Shown here: positions 1-11,505 of the stretch, one piece after another | Position numbering within the stretch: the stretch's first letter is position 1 | Layout of the letters: each line of letters opens with the position of its first letter | Source of the DNA: Hymenolepis diminuta | Taxonomy: Eukaryota; Platyhelminthes; Cestoda; Cyclophyllidea; Hymenolepididae | DNA length: 64,000 nt | Reading direction: 5' to 3' | NCBI GenBank assembly: GCA_900708905.1 | Contig: CAADRB010000022.1 | Location: 1,188,916-1,252,915 of the forward strand | Position numbers and translations under genes: made by a program | The notes under the pieces: model-generated | Databases searched by the model: none | Told to the model about the DNA's origin: nothing | Seen by the model: the letters and a program-made list of their open reading frames with translations, nothing else

Positions 1-239
1 AATCATCACTAAATTTAATTATCTTTATAGTAATGTCTGTTAACTTTTAACCTTTCCTGTGATCCCATGCATTCTATAGACCAACACCGTGTATCCTCAG
101 CTGACCTATTTCTCATCGATCGGAAAAGGTAAACATACTTCAGACGATANTAGCAGACACCGTTTAATTAACCCCGCTATTAATCAGTCCTGTCTGCACT
201 GACCCTTCCTTTTCCTACAATCATCTCGACCAATTAAAC
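1..239. other. Left edge, no gene seen
   Basis: AT-rich sequence with no exon-like reading frame. It holds one undetermined base at position 150. It may be the outer part of the LTR-like element that follows, since a TGT trinucleotide that could start an LTR lies near position 35, but no matching end could be shown. Confidence 0.4.
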
Positions 240-1090
240 ACGCATGCAACCATATCCTTATGCGTGTCCTCACCCAAAGTCTCGATTATAAATAGCCTCC
301 ATCAGACACACGACAGAACACATCAAGGGACCCTACCTAGTCCAACGCCTCTTTCCATAGCTCCGTCCTTCTCCAATCTCCTATTTCTCTATTGAGACCC
401 TGTACTGGACTTTATTCAATTTAACCTGGTCAACGCAATCCTTGTGTTGTTCTCTTTTCATTTACTGTTAGCCAACTACCGCTACAAACTGGTGAACTAC
501 TCCTACCACAAATTGGTGACTCTGCCACTACAAACCGGTGACCCTCAACAATCTGGTGGCCCGCTACAAACTAGTAATCAGTTCAACGTGATGGCCCAAT
601 TACTCCATTGTCATATACTCGTATTTATATGTGCTGTATTTCAACATATGAAATTCTAATATGCCGGTGAGTTATGTATCTTTTTCGATTCCCCATTGAT
701 TTATAGTCCATTCATTCGATCATGTGCTATTTCTTCTATGATTCCTTATTGGTATATGTTCCATTCATCCAATCGTATGTGTGGTTACTATTCATCATTG
801 CTTAATGTATATAATCCCAGCCTGTCTGCCAGTAAGTGAATGCCTGCCAGCATCTGAGTGCAAAATGCTAGTAATATATTTCTGTGTATGTGCATAATAC
901 ATGCCTTTTGTCAATACTGCTACTGCATTCTTGTGAGTTATCCTATTTAATGTTTTCTTTTGCTATACAAATCTCTGGACATATGTTCCATTGTATGCTA
1001 CTGCGTGAATTGCAATAATATTGCTAGTAAAGCTTTAGCGGGTACAATTCAATACCCTACAGTTGGCGTCACCAACAATTTAATCCCAGA
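240..1090 (+). mobile_element. Decayed LTR-retrotransposon remnant (LTR plus primer-binding-site-like end)
   Basis: A TATA-like motif (TATAAATA, about 286-293) is followed by a pyrimidine-rich stretch and, near the right end, by TACA then TTGGCGTCACCAACA (about 1063-1077). An LTR terminus followed by a primer-binding site looks like this. The last 60 nt (1021-1080) align without gaps to 46861-46920, about 43 of 60 positions identical by my count and again ending in TTGGCGTCAC. The middle (about 345-560) resembles 60600-60800. No gag or pol reading frame follows, so this is a solo or truncated, long-dead copy. The family is not identified and the left boundary is uncertain. Confidence 0.5.
470..572 (+). 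repeat. Short degenerate tandem repeat, unit about 22 nt
   Basis: Four to five imperfect units of the form CTACMACTACAAACTGGTGA follow one another, visible from the recurring CTACAAACTGGTGA, CCACAAATTGGTGA, CTACAAACCGGTGA and CTACAAACTAGTAA. It lies inside the LTR-like element and produces a chance reading frame rich in Leu, Pro and Gln. No gene is implied. Confidence 0.55.
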
Positions 1091-2589
1091 AGAATTTCAA
1101 AATATAACAGAAATGAATAAGTGTTCGGTGGCACACTTAAAATCTGATGATTTCAGTCTTGAACGTTACGATTTATTCCGATATTTGGTGACAATCAGTA
1201 GTATTTTGACTATTTGACCTTCTCCGTTTGAATTAATTGAGAGCTTATTATTCTGTTGAAGCCAAATTTTAAAAACTGAACAAGAATGGATGAAGGTTTG
1301 GAGGAATAAATTTTTATTCGTCATACCAAACGCTACTTATTTAAATTTAAATGGGCTTATTCTTGATCCCAGTTGTGGTATTTTAAATTACCCCTCTTAA
1401 ACATTTAACAACTAGTAGTGTACGAAACGAATATACTAACAAATAATTCAAGAAAACGTAAGAAGTCGAACAATAATAAAATTGCGTTAAATATTACATT
1501 GACATATGTAGCGGATGCTACACCAATAATTCTTTTGCTACACCTAAGTAATCCTCCTAGCAGTCCAAATAGCCTCTAGTAGGGTCCTCTATTACCAATT
1601 CAGTCCCAAATTAGCTAAGCTATGCCCAAAATGGTAAGAACCGGTAAGATACTGAGTGGAGAGGGTTTATTGACCACTTTGTTCCTTTTTCGTAAAAGCT
1701 TGGTCATTAAATACAAAACCATGCTGGGCTGCAGGGATCTTGATTGCTGATTGGTTGGGGAGGTCTCTGCACACACGCCGCGCTTGATTTCAACGCGACC
1801 GGTTACATGGCCGCACTTCCCGTGGTGAGCTCTAGTGCACGTGATTCAATCAGCCTTGTTAGCATTGTGACCCCCACACATACAAGAATGGTACTCTATG
1901 ATACTATTGCGGAAGTAAAAAACCAGGATCACCAGATTTGCAGAAGTTTTACTGTTTGATTAAGATATATACCTCGTAAGAAACTAAGAGTCTTCCTAGC
2001 GGCTGACTGTAGATAACAGCGTTTCGTAAATCAGAAAGTCAAGAGTATAATAACACAATAGCAATGAAAATATGAGAAAAGAAAGAGAAAAACAAGGAAA
2101 CAAAACATCAGAGTAGTGTGTAGGAAGACTGGAATGTATTGTACAGAGGAAATTATGACAAGTTGTACTGATTGTCGGATAAGCACCCAAAAAACGTGTC
2201 GTATGATAGAAGGTGTGGCGTTTAAATCAACGTATGTTACGACAGTATTTTTTCCTAAGCTCAATTAGGAAGGTTTTACCAACACTCATCTTGGGTAGTG
2301 TTAGAAGAAATGATAATTATTTTCCCTCACTCCCAATATTTCTTCTATGATCAAAAATGTATTTTCTTTCTTTATTTCCCCACCGATAAAAGACACTTGA
2401 TAATTATTCGTATTTGTTTAAGCCGATATCGATTGAGTGTGAGTTTCGTGAATACACGCGTGTTGACTATAACGTGCCTTCTTATCTGGCGTGGGTTATT
2501 AGCTTCTGTGTTGCTATATTACCGAGTTTTCTAGATTGTTGGCTCTGCTAGATTACTATCCGAACTCCTAGTTGGTTACGTTATAGCAG
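1091..2589. other. Intergenic, no gene seen
   Basis: Only short unsupported reading frames occur here. A segment at about 2276-2296 (ACTCATCTTGGGTAGTGTT) resembles, in reverse complement, the 3' part of the SINE copy at 22225-22462 and so is probably repeat debris. Confidence 0.4.
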
Positions 2590-2775
2590 GTAGTGAGTGG
2601 CCTTAAAGAGCCTTCATATAAGAGACCCGAATTCTGATACCTTCTATATTAGCCAGACTTAACCAGCGCTGTTAACCATTCTGCTCATTGGGTGCACGCC
2701 GATGGGAATCAGGCCCGTGACCTCCGAAACAGCAGAGGTGTACGATGACCAATGCACCACCGACGCCCAAACGCA
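2590..2775 (-). repeat. tRNA-derived SINE, copy A
   Basis: Read on the minus strand, this holds a tRNA-like head with a degenerate B box (GGGCCTGATTCCC). Its body runs through GTGCACCCAATGAGC, GTTAAGTCTGGCTAA and CAGAATTCGGGTCTC to GAAGGCTCT. The same blocks in the same order recur at 22225-22462 (GTACACCCAGTGAGC, ATTAAGTATGGCTAA, CAGAATTCGAATTTC, GGAAGCTCT) and in part at 11310-11505. Shared order across three loci shows a dispersed family and not a tRNA gene. The copies differ at many positions, so they are old. Confidence 0.65.
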
Positions 2776-3379
2776 CAAAAAATATATATCTTTCCATTTT
2801 TCTATTGCAAGTCACTAAGGAAGTTGCAGCTGAAGAACTACAAGTAGGCCAAGCCAGCAGCCGTTAATCCATCACGAAAGCACACACGCTAGTACATTGA
2901 CTAACATGGACACAGAGAGTGGACAAACATAGTATAACAGTGGTCATTGAAAGAAACAAGAGATATACTTCTCCAAAAGTGCATGATTTTGAAAGGTTTG
3001 TTGCCAAGATAACCACTTACTCTAAGCTTTGTACTCTTTATGCTTTTTGATCCATCTTTCATCTTACATAAACCTGAAAATCCGCACGCCCATTTATATT
3101 AACTTGCTTTATCTATCAGATATATTAATAGCAAAACCTTACTTAGACCATGGTTCTTATCGTGTAAATAATACGATTATCAATACATTTTATATTATAA
3201 ATGGAATGACGAACCAATATATATGACTGAGGCGGACGCTGAGCAGGCACTAATGCATATTTGAGCGTGGATAAGGCGTAGATATTTGATGAATGGGAAA
3301 GTTTCAAGAATGTAAAATTTATCTAACTCGATAGTAAAGCTACTTTAGGATTCTGACCAAGCTAGGCTATATATTCCCT
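2776..3379. other. Intergenic, no gene seen
   Basis: AT-rich sequence between two repeats. No exon with plausible splice sites or conserved translation was found. Confidence 0.4.
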
Positions 3380-3665
3380 CATAGAAACAATGTTTCTTCC
3401 TACGACTAATAGGAAACAACCCCACTTAACGAGTGGAAAGACCAAGCGTTGTGTTGAACGAGCGTGTATTGAACAATTGGAAATAAATGAGTGGGAAAGT
3501 GGGGAAGGAGTTGGAAGAGAAATTGAGAGTAAAGAAAGAAACGTTAGTACTGAACTAGGGCAATCCGGATAGCGAGGAACAGGCGAAATGGTGTGCAATT
3601 TGGCAATTGACTGGCTGTTAGGATAAAGGTAAGAGTCAGTGGGCGCGTAATAGAGAGACTGAGGT
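3380..3665 (+). repeat. Dispersed repeat, copy 1 (family also at 16230-16545)
   Basis: About 280 bp that align by eye with 16230-16545 in the same orientation. Shared blocks in order include CGAGTGGAAAGACCAAG versus CGAGTGAGAAGACCAAG, TATTGAACA versus CATTGAACA, GCGAGGAACAGGCGAAA versus GCGAGGAATAGGCGAAA, and AAGAGTCAGTGGGCGCG versus ATGAGTCAGTACGCGCG. Reading frames on both strands here are by-products of the repeat. It is probably the reverse complement of the repeat at 18541-18905 and 62720-63085. Confidence 0.6.
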
Positions 3666-5501
3666 GACTAATGAGTCAAAGTCCGCAGACACTTCAAATG
3701 CGTGTTTTGAATGCTTTACAGTAGCCAGAAATTGGAACTGCTTGAATGCATTAAAATTATACGCACAGAAAACGATTGAACAATTGACCATGATAGTCTA
3801 GCCTTTTATCAGGCTCTCCAAAGTGGGCTGTGATCAATGACAAAATTAAACAATATTGGCCAGTGCATGAACAGACAAGCAAATGATGAATTTACAAAAG
3901 ATGACAAATCAAAAAAGAAAAGAAAGTTTAAATAAGAGAAAAAAATTCAAAGGAGTTTAAGACTAGGAAACGGGGTATATGATTTTCAATTTCATCCATT
4001 CGTAATGAGTCGACTGAAGCCCATAATATACTAACTACGAAATGCTAAGATATCCTAATGTTACCCAAAGTAGCATTCTTTGGAGAATATTACTGACACC
4101 TATTAGGATTGTTGAAATTAAAATGTTGTTTGAATAGCAGACTGCAAGTTGCCACTGCCAGGTAGCGTTTACGAGTGTTAATACATAGTGCTTACCTAAT
4201 ATCATGTTTCCTTTATAGTAAGCTAGTTGGCTAAAGTTGAAATGCTATCATCGGGCATTATAATTGCATACATAAATCAAGATGATTATTTAACTTTTCG
4301 TATCCATTTACGACGTTACTGTTACTGTACAAATGCGTTAAAAAGTAAAACAGACAGTCGTGGGGGACAAATATCAGTGTATTTATTCAAGATCTCCAAG
4401 ATACTCTGTGAATAATAAGGAGACTGATAAGTCAGCAAAGGAGGCGCACAAGAGAGAAATATTAAGATCATCAACTTTCTGCGATTTTGACGAATATATA
4501 TTTTAAATATGAGGAATTAATATTCGTTTACACAAAAAGTTTTATCTTTTTTACAAGAGAAACCGATCTATATTTTACCAGAAGGACTATTCATTATCAA
4601 TTCTTAAGACAAAATCAAGGTGATGTGTGATACTTAGGTAAGTGTTAGTCACGTAAATATTAGAACTAATAGCGATTAAAAACCCAAAGAAACAAGGAAA
4701 TAGGATGTTTTGCTTAATTATAGTTATATTTTAGATATATATAAACAAAGCGTAATTGAAAAGAAATAACTTTAAGCTGCTAATAAATAGAGCTTCAAGT
4801 TAGCGTGATCAACGTTGGGGGATTCTTCTTTGACAGTTTAAATAACAACAGTAAGCAGAAAGAAAGTAAAGAAATGAATAGAAATCGAAATAAGCAGATG
4901 TCTGGTGAGATGTCGATGAGAAGGAAATTTGGAAATTCGTTAAAAATTAAAATTAACAACCTGATGCAGTGTTATACAAATAATGCTAAAGGAGGAATAG
5001 TGACCGGTTTAAGCTACGTGGTCAGGTTTATGGAGAGAAACATCGATAATGGTTTCAAATAAATACTTGAAAATTTGAGTTCGAAAATAAAGTTGTAATG
5101 GCCAGAATTGTGCGTGACTTATAAATGATAGTGTGTCCATGGATCCTAACAAATATGGGATTACCATAAAATGATATATGGTAATGGGGCACTCATATAC
5201 CACATTAATATATGTTAAATCGCATCAACCATTTTAACTTTTAGGAAAATTCTATAATCCAGTTTGGAACCAAAAGGTAATATTTTCTCATTGATAAATC
5301 TGAACCGATTAGATTACTTATTGTATAATTTAAAAATAATAACTTAATCCCAGCAAATAAGTGAGAAACACAAATTTTTTAAACGAAAAGTTCAAGTCCT
5401 CTGCATTATTTTAAGTTCAATATTTCCACTTTTCTTTTTTCGAAATTTGTTTAAGTTAGCGAATTATCGAGTCTGCGCTCCTATCATAGCAATCTTTAGC
5501 G
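3666..5501. other. Upstream flank of the NUP153 gene
   Basis: No exon recognised. Just before the NUP153 start codon there is a splice-acceptor-like CTTTAG ending at 5499, two bases upstream of the ATG. It could accept a spliced leader or end an untranslated first intron. Confidence 0.4.
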
Positions 5502-8500
5502 ATGAGCGACCAAGCGTCCGGTAATGTGTCTAATTCTGAACGTCGTAGTAATCGTAGAAGAGTAAGGATTAATGTCGTGTTATTTAATTGAAAATTTTTG
5601 TGCTCTTACTTAGAAGCCTTCTTATACATTTTAGTCTCTATTTTCTCGTATTACCGACACAATCACATCATTTATTCCGTCTCTTTTTGAATCTAGACAG
5701 GTAAGACTGAATATTTTCTACTTAAATTCCCATTAAAGTCTGGGCCTCTGAGACAATTAGAGGCGGAAGATGAGCCAGTTAGGCCAACTAAGCGTCCTCG
5801 TACTTCTGGGACACCTGTCAGTGTGGAGTCTCCGCATATTAACCGATTGTCAGTCAGTCGTGTTGGTACTGTTAATTTACCATCAGTCACTTTGGCTCTC
5901 CCTATGAATATTGAAGTTGACTTAGATGCCAAAGAAGACGGGTCGGATTTAAGTGTATCTACCAGTGGTGTTTCCTCACTTCTGCCCAGCATTTCAAGAA
6001 ATGGCCAGTATCTCGTTCAACCTTCACCAGCAGATTATAGAACAGATTATATCAGTCAAAGAAATGATACTACTATCAGAAAGCGCCAGAGTACGGAGTT
6101 GTGGACAGAATCAGCATCCAAGAGAATGCGACAAGATGATCAGCAGAGCTCAGCTTCTCAGCAGAGTTTATTCATCTCTCCGTTCTATCACGGTCGTGTT
6201 TCTTATGGTGGTGCTGCTAGTGTTAGGCCCGCAAATCAGAAAAGAAGCATATTCGATGTAAGCTGTTCTATTTTCATTGATCAGTTAATCTTCTATAAGT
6301 TGGACACTTAACTTCCCCCTTGGTTTACTTAGAACGTAACGCCTATGAAATTCATCATTGAAAATGAAGATGAAGAAAGACCTAAACCGCAGCCAGGTTT
6401 TCTGAGTAACGCTGCTCAGAGTATTCTTCAGAGTTTGGAGAGGCATAGCTCTACGATAGCTTCTAATGATCGAATTCCACTTCCGCGATCGAACCCATTT
6501 TCTTCATTAACCACAGTAAGTCAATTTGTTTACAGATCATGCGTTGCTTTAATGTTGCCAATTTGGTTTAAGGAGTTTGTTCTCTGGAGTTTAGTGTGCT
6601 TTCTATTAAACCCGAAGGCAATGTCAATAGTTAGTATTTCGTGTGGTAAGGACAGCCACTAGTATTCAGAATTTTCTCTATTCACGTTTTAGATTTTAAG
6701 CTACCAAGGATTAAGTTTGGTATTCTAATGTGATGTCTTGTCCACCCTTCGTGAAATTTGAGCTTTGAATGTTTAAAATGTGTTTCTATTTTTCTAGCCT
6801 TTAACGAGAAACACAGTTCGGTATCAACCTTATCTCTCAACATATAATCGTTACAAGGATGTTTCTCAATCAGTTAATAGTCATGTCGAAAATGGCACTG
6901 AAACAGTGGATGCTTCTAAGTCAGACACATCCTCAGTCACCCCAAGAACATTCATCTTCAATGTGTCCAATTCAACATCTCAACCTATTCCATCAACTTC
7001 ATATGATAAATTGTCAAATCCTTCCACTTCTCAGCCTACATCTTCGACATCTTATGCTCAAGCTTCTGCATCTAATAGTCATCTTGAAAGTGCCAAAATA
7101 GATACGAACAATCGCAAATTCCCTACCTTTAGTTTTCCACTTCCCGTTACTTCAATCTCTCAAGCTAAATTGCCGGTTTCTGCAGTAGATTCTCAACCTA
7201 CTCCTTCTATATCTTATACTGCATCTAATAGTCATCCCGAAAGTGCTAAAACTGTCATGGACAATCAGAAATTGCCAACTTTTGACTTCTCAGCTAAACC
7301 ACCGCAGCCTATTCCTTCATCGTCGTATACGAGATTGCCTTCTGTGAATACTTTAATAATTCCTTCAACATCTTATGCTCAAGTGCCTACTTCTAATAGT
7401 CATGCTGAAAGTCCCAAAACAGCCAAGGACGATCAGACATTTCCAACTTTTGATTTTTCATCTAAAACGTCACAGTCTATTCCATCGACTTCTTATGCGA
7501 AGCATCCCGGTGCTTCTATTCTCAAATCTTCAAAAGAATCCGTTGAATCTCCTCAGAACCACTCAACAGAAACCCCTAGTGTTAGGTTTGCCTCAAAATC
7601 TCAGTATTTGGAGAAATCTACGCCCAATAATGGAAGTAATCCTGTATTCATTTTCTCAAATCCTATATGTATAAATAAGTCAGAAGAGAATGTAATAATT
7701 CAACCTGATCTTGCTGAAAAGCCAATATTCACATTCAGCAAGCCTGAATACACATTTAAGAAAGCTGCATCTGTCGAAAAGTCGACTTTTCTTCCCACTT
7801 TGATTTCACCCACGAAGGCAGCTAACACACCTAGTCTAGCAAAGATAGGTAAGTTAATTATTAAAAGCATTAGTTGTTTATTTGCTTCATAATTTAACTG
7901 TCGTCTATCCCCATAGTTGTGCTTCCAACGGATTTGTGGAGATGTGAGAGCTGCATGATGGAGAATTCGGATAAAGATAGTGTTTGTCGATCCTGTCGTA
8001 TGCCAAATTTGGCCCCAAGGATGGTTCCAAAACAGCCTACCAATGCAGAAAAAAGTATATCTCTTTCCTCTTCCGGATGGGAATGTCCTACATGCATGGT
8101 GAAAAATAAAGACGAAACTGTAAAGTGCGTCTGTTGTCAGACAGCAAAATCGAACGTCTTAAAGAGTAGCCAGAGTGCACCAACGTTCAATTTCGTTTCT
8201 GCTCCTTCTACAGGTTCATCGGAGCCAGATTCTCAGCAATGGGAATGTCCTGCGTGTATGGTTAAGAATAAAGCCGAAGTACTGAAATGTGTGTGTTGTC
8301 AGACAGCGAATCCGAATGGTTCTAAAGTTGGTCAAAGTGCGCCGGCATTCACTTTCGATTCTCTCTCTTCTAAGAGTTCAACAGAAGCAAATTTAAAAGG
8401 CCAGGATATGCCTGTGTTCACGTTCGGTTCTGTCACTTCTAAGAAAACAACGGAGGCTAATTCAAAAGGGGGCCAGAGTGGATCTACTTTCAGTTTCGGT

Positions 8501-8845
8501 GCCATTCCTTCGAAGAGTTCAATAGATGACAATTCACAACAGTGGGAGTGTCCCACTTGTATGGTACCCAATAAAAGCGAAGCTGTAAAGTGTGTCTGTT
8601 GCCAAACAGCGAAACCAAACCATTTGAAGGAAAACGCGAGTGGTGTGTCGCTTAATTTTGGTTCCCTTCAGTCAACAAATTCAACAGGAACAAAATCTCA
8701 GCAGTGGGAGTGTCCCACTTGTATGGTACCCAATAAAAGCGAAGCTGTAAAGTGTGTCTGTTGCCAAACAGCGAAACCGAATGATTCAAAAGAAAAACAG
8801 TGTGCTCCGGCTTTAATTTTCGGTCCTCTTCCGCCAAAAAACTGA
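5502..8845 (+). CDS. NUP153: Nucleoporin NUP153-like protein with five RanBP2-type zinc fingers
   Basis: Six exons (5502-5561, 5635-5700, 5739-6257, 6333-6515, 6798-7848, 7917-8845) join in frame to about 935 aa. NUP153 is the nuclear-basket nucleoporin that binds Ran, importins and lamins. The N-terminus has the family's amphipathic segment (SLFSRITDTITSFIP, residues 21-35). Later come the family-like AAQSILQSLERHSS and RIPLPRSNPF. The long fifth exon is rich in Ser/Thr/Pro, with repeated IPSTSYA and FPTFDFS motifs. The last exon carries five W-x-C-x2-C-x10-C-x2-C fingers, with the Trp near residues 634, 681, 735, 836 and 890, separated by linkers holding FTFGS, FSFGA and LNFGS. Vertebrate NUP153 is much longer (about 1,475 aa) with a large FG tail; here translation stops 20 residues after the fifth finger. 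Fingers 4 and 5 are identical at the DNA level over 77 nt. The start is the first ATG and precedes the conserved helix in phase. Confidence 0.9.
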
Positions 8846-8955
8846 GTGGAAGCAAGTTCACAGCAATGTATGTCGCAGAGTAAAGCCAACTGAGGCTGTC
8901 AAATGCTGTAAACCCCAAGTTGTAAATAATAATAAGACAGATATAATATGTTAAA
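8846..8955 (+). pseudogene. Decayed sixth zinc-finger repeat downstream of the NUP153 stop
   Basis: Directly after the TGA the reading frame continues as VEASSQQCMSQSKAN, the usual linker-plus-finger start (SSQQW.C..CM) with the Trp-Glu-Cys-Pro segment missing. After a frame change it continues as TEAVKCCKPQ, matching the second half of a finger (SEAVKCVCCQT). So the array once had another unit, now broken by a stop codon, an internal deletion and a frameshift. Sequencing error could explain one lesion but hardly all three. Confidence 0.6.
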
Positions 8956-9458
8956 TGAAATCTTATGTTCTTTTATTTCCTGTTTCCCCAAGCTTGTTAG
9001 GTGACTTATTTTTAGTCCTTGTGCACTTTTATGGCCTTTAAGGCAGTCTGTAAATAACTTTTGTTATTTATGTGCAAGGTAAACGTTTATGCACTTATGG
9101 GTTTAGCTTGCCAAGTCAAGTTTAAGCGCGCCTTTGAGTTGCTGATAGGTAGTGGTGGAGTTGCCTTTGTGAGCTTCCGTAGTGGTAGTTGTGCCTCCTC
9201 AAGGCTGTTCCATGACTAAACTTGTTTTGAGGCCGCTGATTAATCTTCTAGTGATTAATTCTGTGTAAAAGATAGTCTGAGGGCCTCTTTTATAGGGGCT
9301 GTGCGGCCGTATGGCATGGCTCTGGTCAACAGTGTTAGACAGGTACTAAACTATTGGAATAAGGTATTCTGGTGTTCATCTTGACTGAGGAATTTAGCTT
9401 CCTTTCATCGGGATAGGTATTGATCCTATATTCGTCGTTAATTTAGGGGTCACATTAA
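8956..9458. other. NUP153 downstream flank
   Basis: No canonical AATAAA was seen close to the NUP153 stop; AATAATAATAAG near 8926-8937 is the nearest AT-rich candidate. From about 9040 to 9440 the sequence is visibly richer in G and C than its surroundings and lacks long reading frames, so it may be an unidentified old repeat. Confidence 0.35.
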
Positions 9459-9547
9459 CGTTATACCACATGAGGGGGATTATTTAAACCTTCGGAAAAT
9501 CATTGCGCTTAAATTTGACAGCGCACTGATTGCGCCACGGGCTCCTA
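9459..9547 (-). pseudogene. tRNA-like fragment, degenerate
   Basis: On the minus strand, GAGCCCGTGGCGCAATCAGTGCGC resembles the acceptor start and D arm of a tRNA. AGGTTTAAATAATCC about 45 nt later resembles a T arm with a damaged B box. The middle cannot be folded into a convincing anticodon arm by eye, and the acceptor stem does not close. It is best read as a tRNA pseudogene or the head of an old SINE. Confidence 0.3.
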
Positions 9548-11309
9548 GAGACACGTGTTTTGAAATATGAAATTTTATGCTGATTTACTGTAATTTTAAT
9601 TTTCAGCAAAGGATAAACCCTCTAATAAAGGAGATCTAGGTATTTGGATAACTATATTTTTCAGTCTTATTTTCTTTTCCTTGATATTAGCAAGGTTACT
9701 ATATGGGGACAGCAAATTTCGAGGAGCCAGGTAAATTCGCTTCAGGGATGGAGATCGTATTAAGGCTGGCTGGAGGACCTGACTGTTAGAGTTGTTTGAT
9801 AAAAGTTGTAGATGAGAAAGCCGGGTGGTGGGCACCGGTTTGGCTTTATAGATTTTGAGTCAACATAAAAAGAATGGAAGATTCCACTGAGAGCTCAGAC
9901 GCTGAAGAGAGCATTTTGTTTGATGATAGTTTGACTCTTCTGTAGTCAGTGTTAATTTCTTGTTGTCAAGACAATTTATAACGAAAGGCCTTACAGATCT
10001 ATAAGAGTATAAAGATGGACAAGAAGCATTAATGAGTTCAAAGGTGAGAGGAAGCAATTACCTTATAGTAATTCAGTTGCAACTTGCATACAGGGGCTAA
10101 GTCGGGAGGGTGATTGGAGGAACATCCTCTCAGTGTCAGTCTCTTTAACGGGGGTTTGCATTCTGTCGTATTTTCTTTATCGTCTATTTCGCAAATAAGT
10201 TCTAATTTGCTTGAAACGAAACGAAAGCGAATATCTAGAATTGTTTAGAAAATTTAAAAGATTGTGTATTAGCACCAATCCAAAGTTAGTGTAAGATATG
10301 TAGATAAGATTTTCGTAATAGACACTTCCGCTCTAGTATGTGGCATGAGATATTTCTAGTATTATATATTACATTTCGAGGTGCCAATTCAGAAGGCATG
10401 AGATTGATGCTCACCGGTGCATATTCAGGAATGTGACTGGCTAATTCCGAATACGATTTCCTCACCAATATTGGGTCCAGTATACCTCTTTACTCTAATT
10501 ATGTGTTAAAACTTCCACTAATAGGCTTGGAATCTGCTTTATTAATAGATAATAGGTTTCCAAACGTGCCCCAGAAGAATTGTCTGCTGTCCAGCCTGTT
10601 AGGATTATTAAAGTTGAGATAACTGAACTATCTAAGAGCCTGGGAAGTAGAGTCTAAGCTATCATCCACCTTCGTCCCACAGGATGGAGAGAACCCAAGA
10701 CGGTGGAGAGCAAACTTCATTGAGAGGAACCAAAGACCACAGAAAATATAACGAAGGATTGACAGGATGGTTGGCTGCAGATACTGAATGTTAAAAGTGT
10801 GTGAGCGTGGGTTTTATGGATCATTGGAAAAAGGTAAACACTAGGAGGGTTGCCATAAGGTAAATTAATATCCCCTTCATCCAGCTTGCAGGAGATCGTG
10901 AGTTCAGAGAATCTGAGTAATCTTCTGTATAGCTTGCTCTCCTGCGTTAGGGAATCGTCAGAGGTGGGCCATATCTCTTCCAACCGGAGAATTGACGGGA
11001 TCTGGATGAGTCCATGTGAAAATCTACTGTCCTGCATTGAGGAATTGTTCGAATACTAGTGCAAGGCTTTTCCAACCAGTGAATGGATACATTTGGAGAG
11101 AAAATTCACCTAAGTGCTTTATAAATCTGTTTCACAAAATAGGGAGAGTAGGCATAACAGATGACCTTGTGAAAGATTTCTTAACATTCTTTACCAGATC
11201 TGTGTATTCAGAACAGAGAACAAATAGGTCTAATTCAAACGTAACGCGTTGTTATTCAGAGTAGAGTCAACGACAAGAGATGAAGTCCCTCTAGTGTGTT
11301 AGTATGGAA
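9548..11309. other. Intergenic, no gene seen
   Basis: No conserved exon was found. A reading frame of about 106 codons on the minus strand (10717-11037) resembles nothing I know and overlaps a local sequence duplication. Confidence 0.35.
10937..11085 (+). repeat. Diverged local duplication, two units about 90 nt apart
   Basis: The blocks TCTCCTGCGTTAGGGAATCGTC...CTTCCAACCGGAGAATTG (10937-10994) and TGTCCTGCATTGAGGAATTGTT...TTTCCAACCAGTGAATGG (11028-11086) share order and spacing. They look like an old tandem duplication inside non-coding DNA. Confidence 0.45.
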
Positions 11310-11505
11310 GCGGAATGCGTTTCCTAACATCTTGGATTGAGAGCTAGCATTATTAAGCTAGTGAAAAAAAACGAATTTTTCCAACCCATTTATTTGCCAG
11401 AATTAACCGGCGCAATTGATTATCCCACTCACTAGGACGTGCATCGAACCACCGACGCTCAGCAGAGAGGTAGCCTTGTGTCACCTCTGGCATCAAGATT
11501 TTAAA
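11310..11505 (-). repeat. tRNA-derived SINE, copy B
   Basis: The minus strand reads GGTGGTTCGATGCACG (B-box-like), then CTAGTGAGTGGGATAATC, GGTTAATTCTGGCAAATA, AAATTCG, TAATGCTAGCTCTC and ATCCAAGATGTTAGGAAACGC. The same order is seen in the copy at 22225-22462, which ends ACCCAAGATGAGTGTTGGAAAACGC. A poly-T/poly-A stretch near 11364-11371 lies inside the element. Confidence 0.55.

Noticed and set aside
3390..3572. 60-codon charged frame as a small protein
   Set aside because: It is part of the dispersed repeat shared with 16230-16545, where stops interrupt the same frame.
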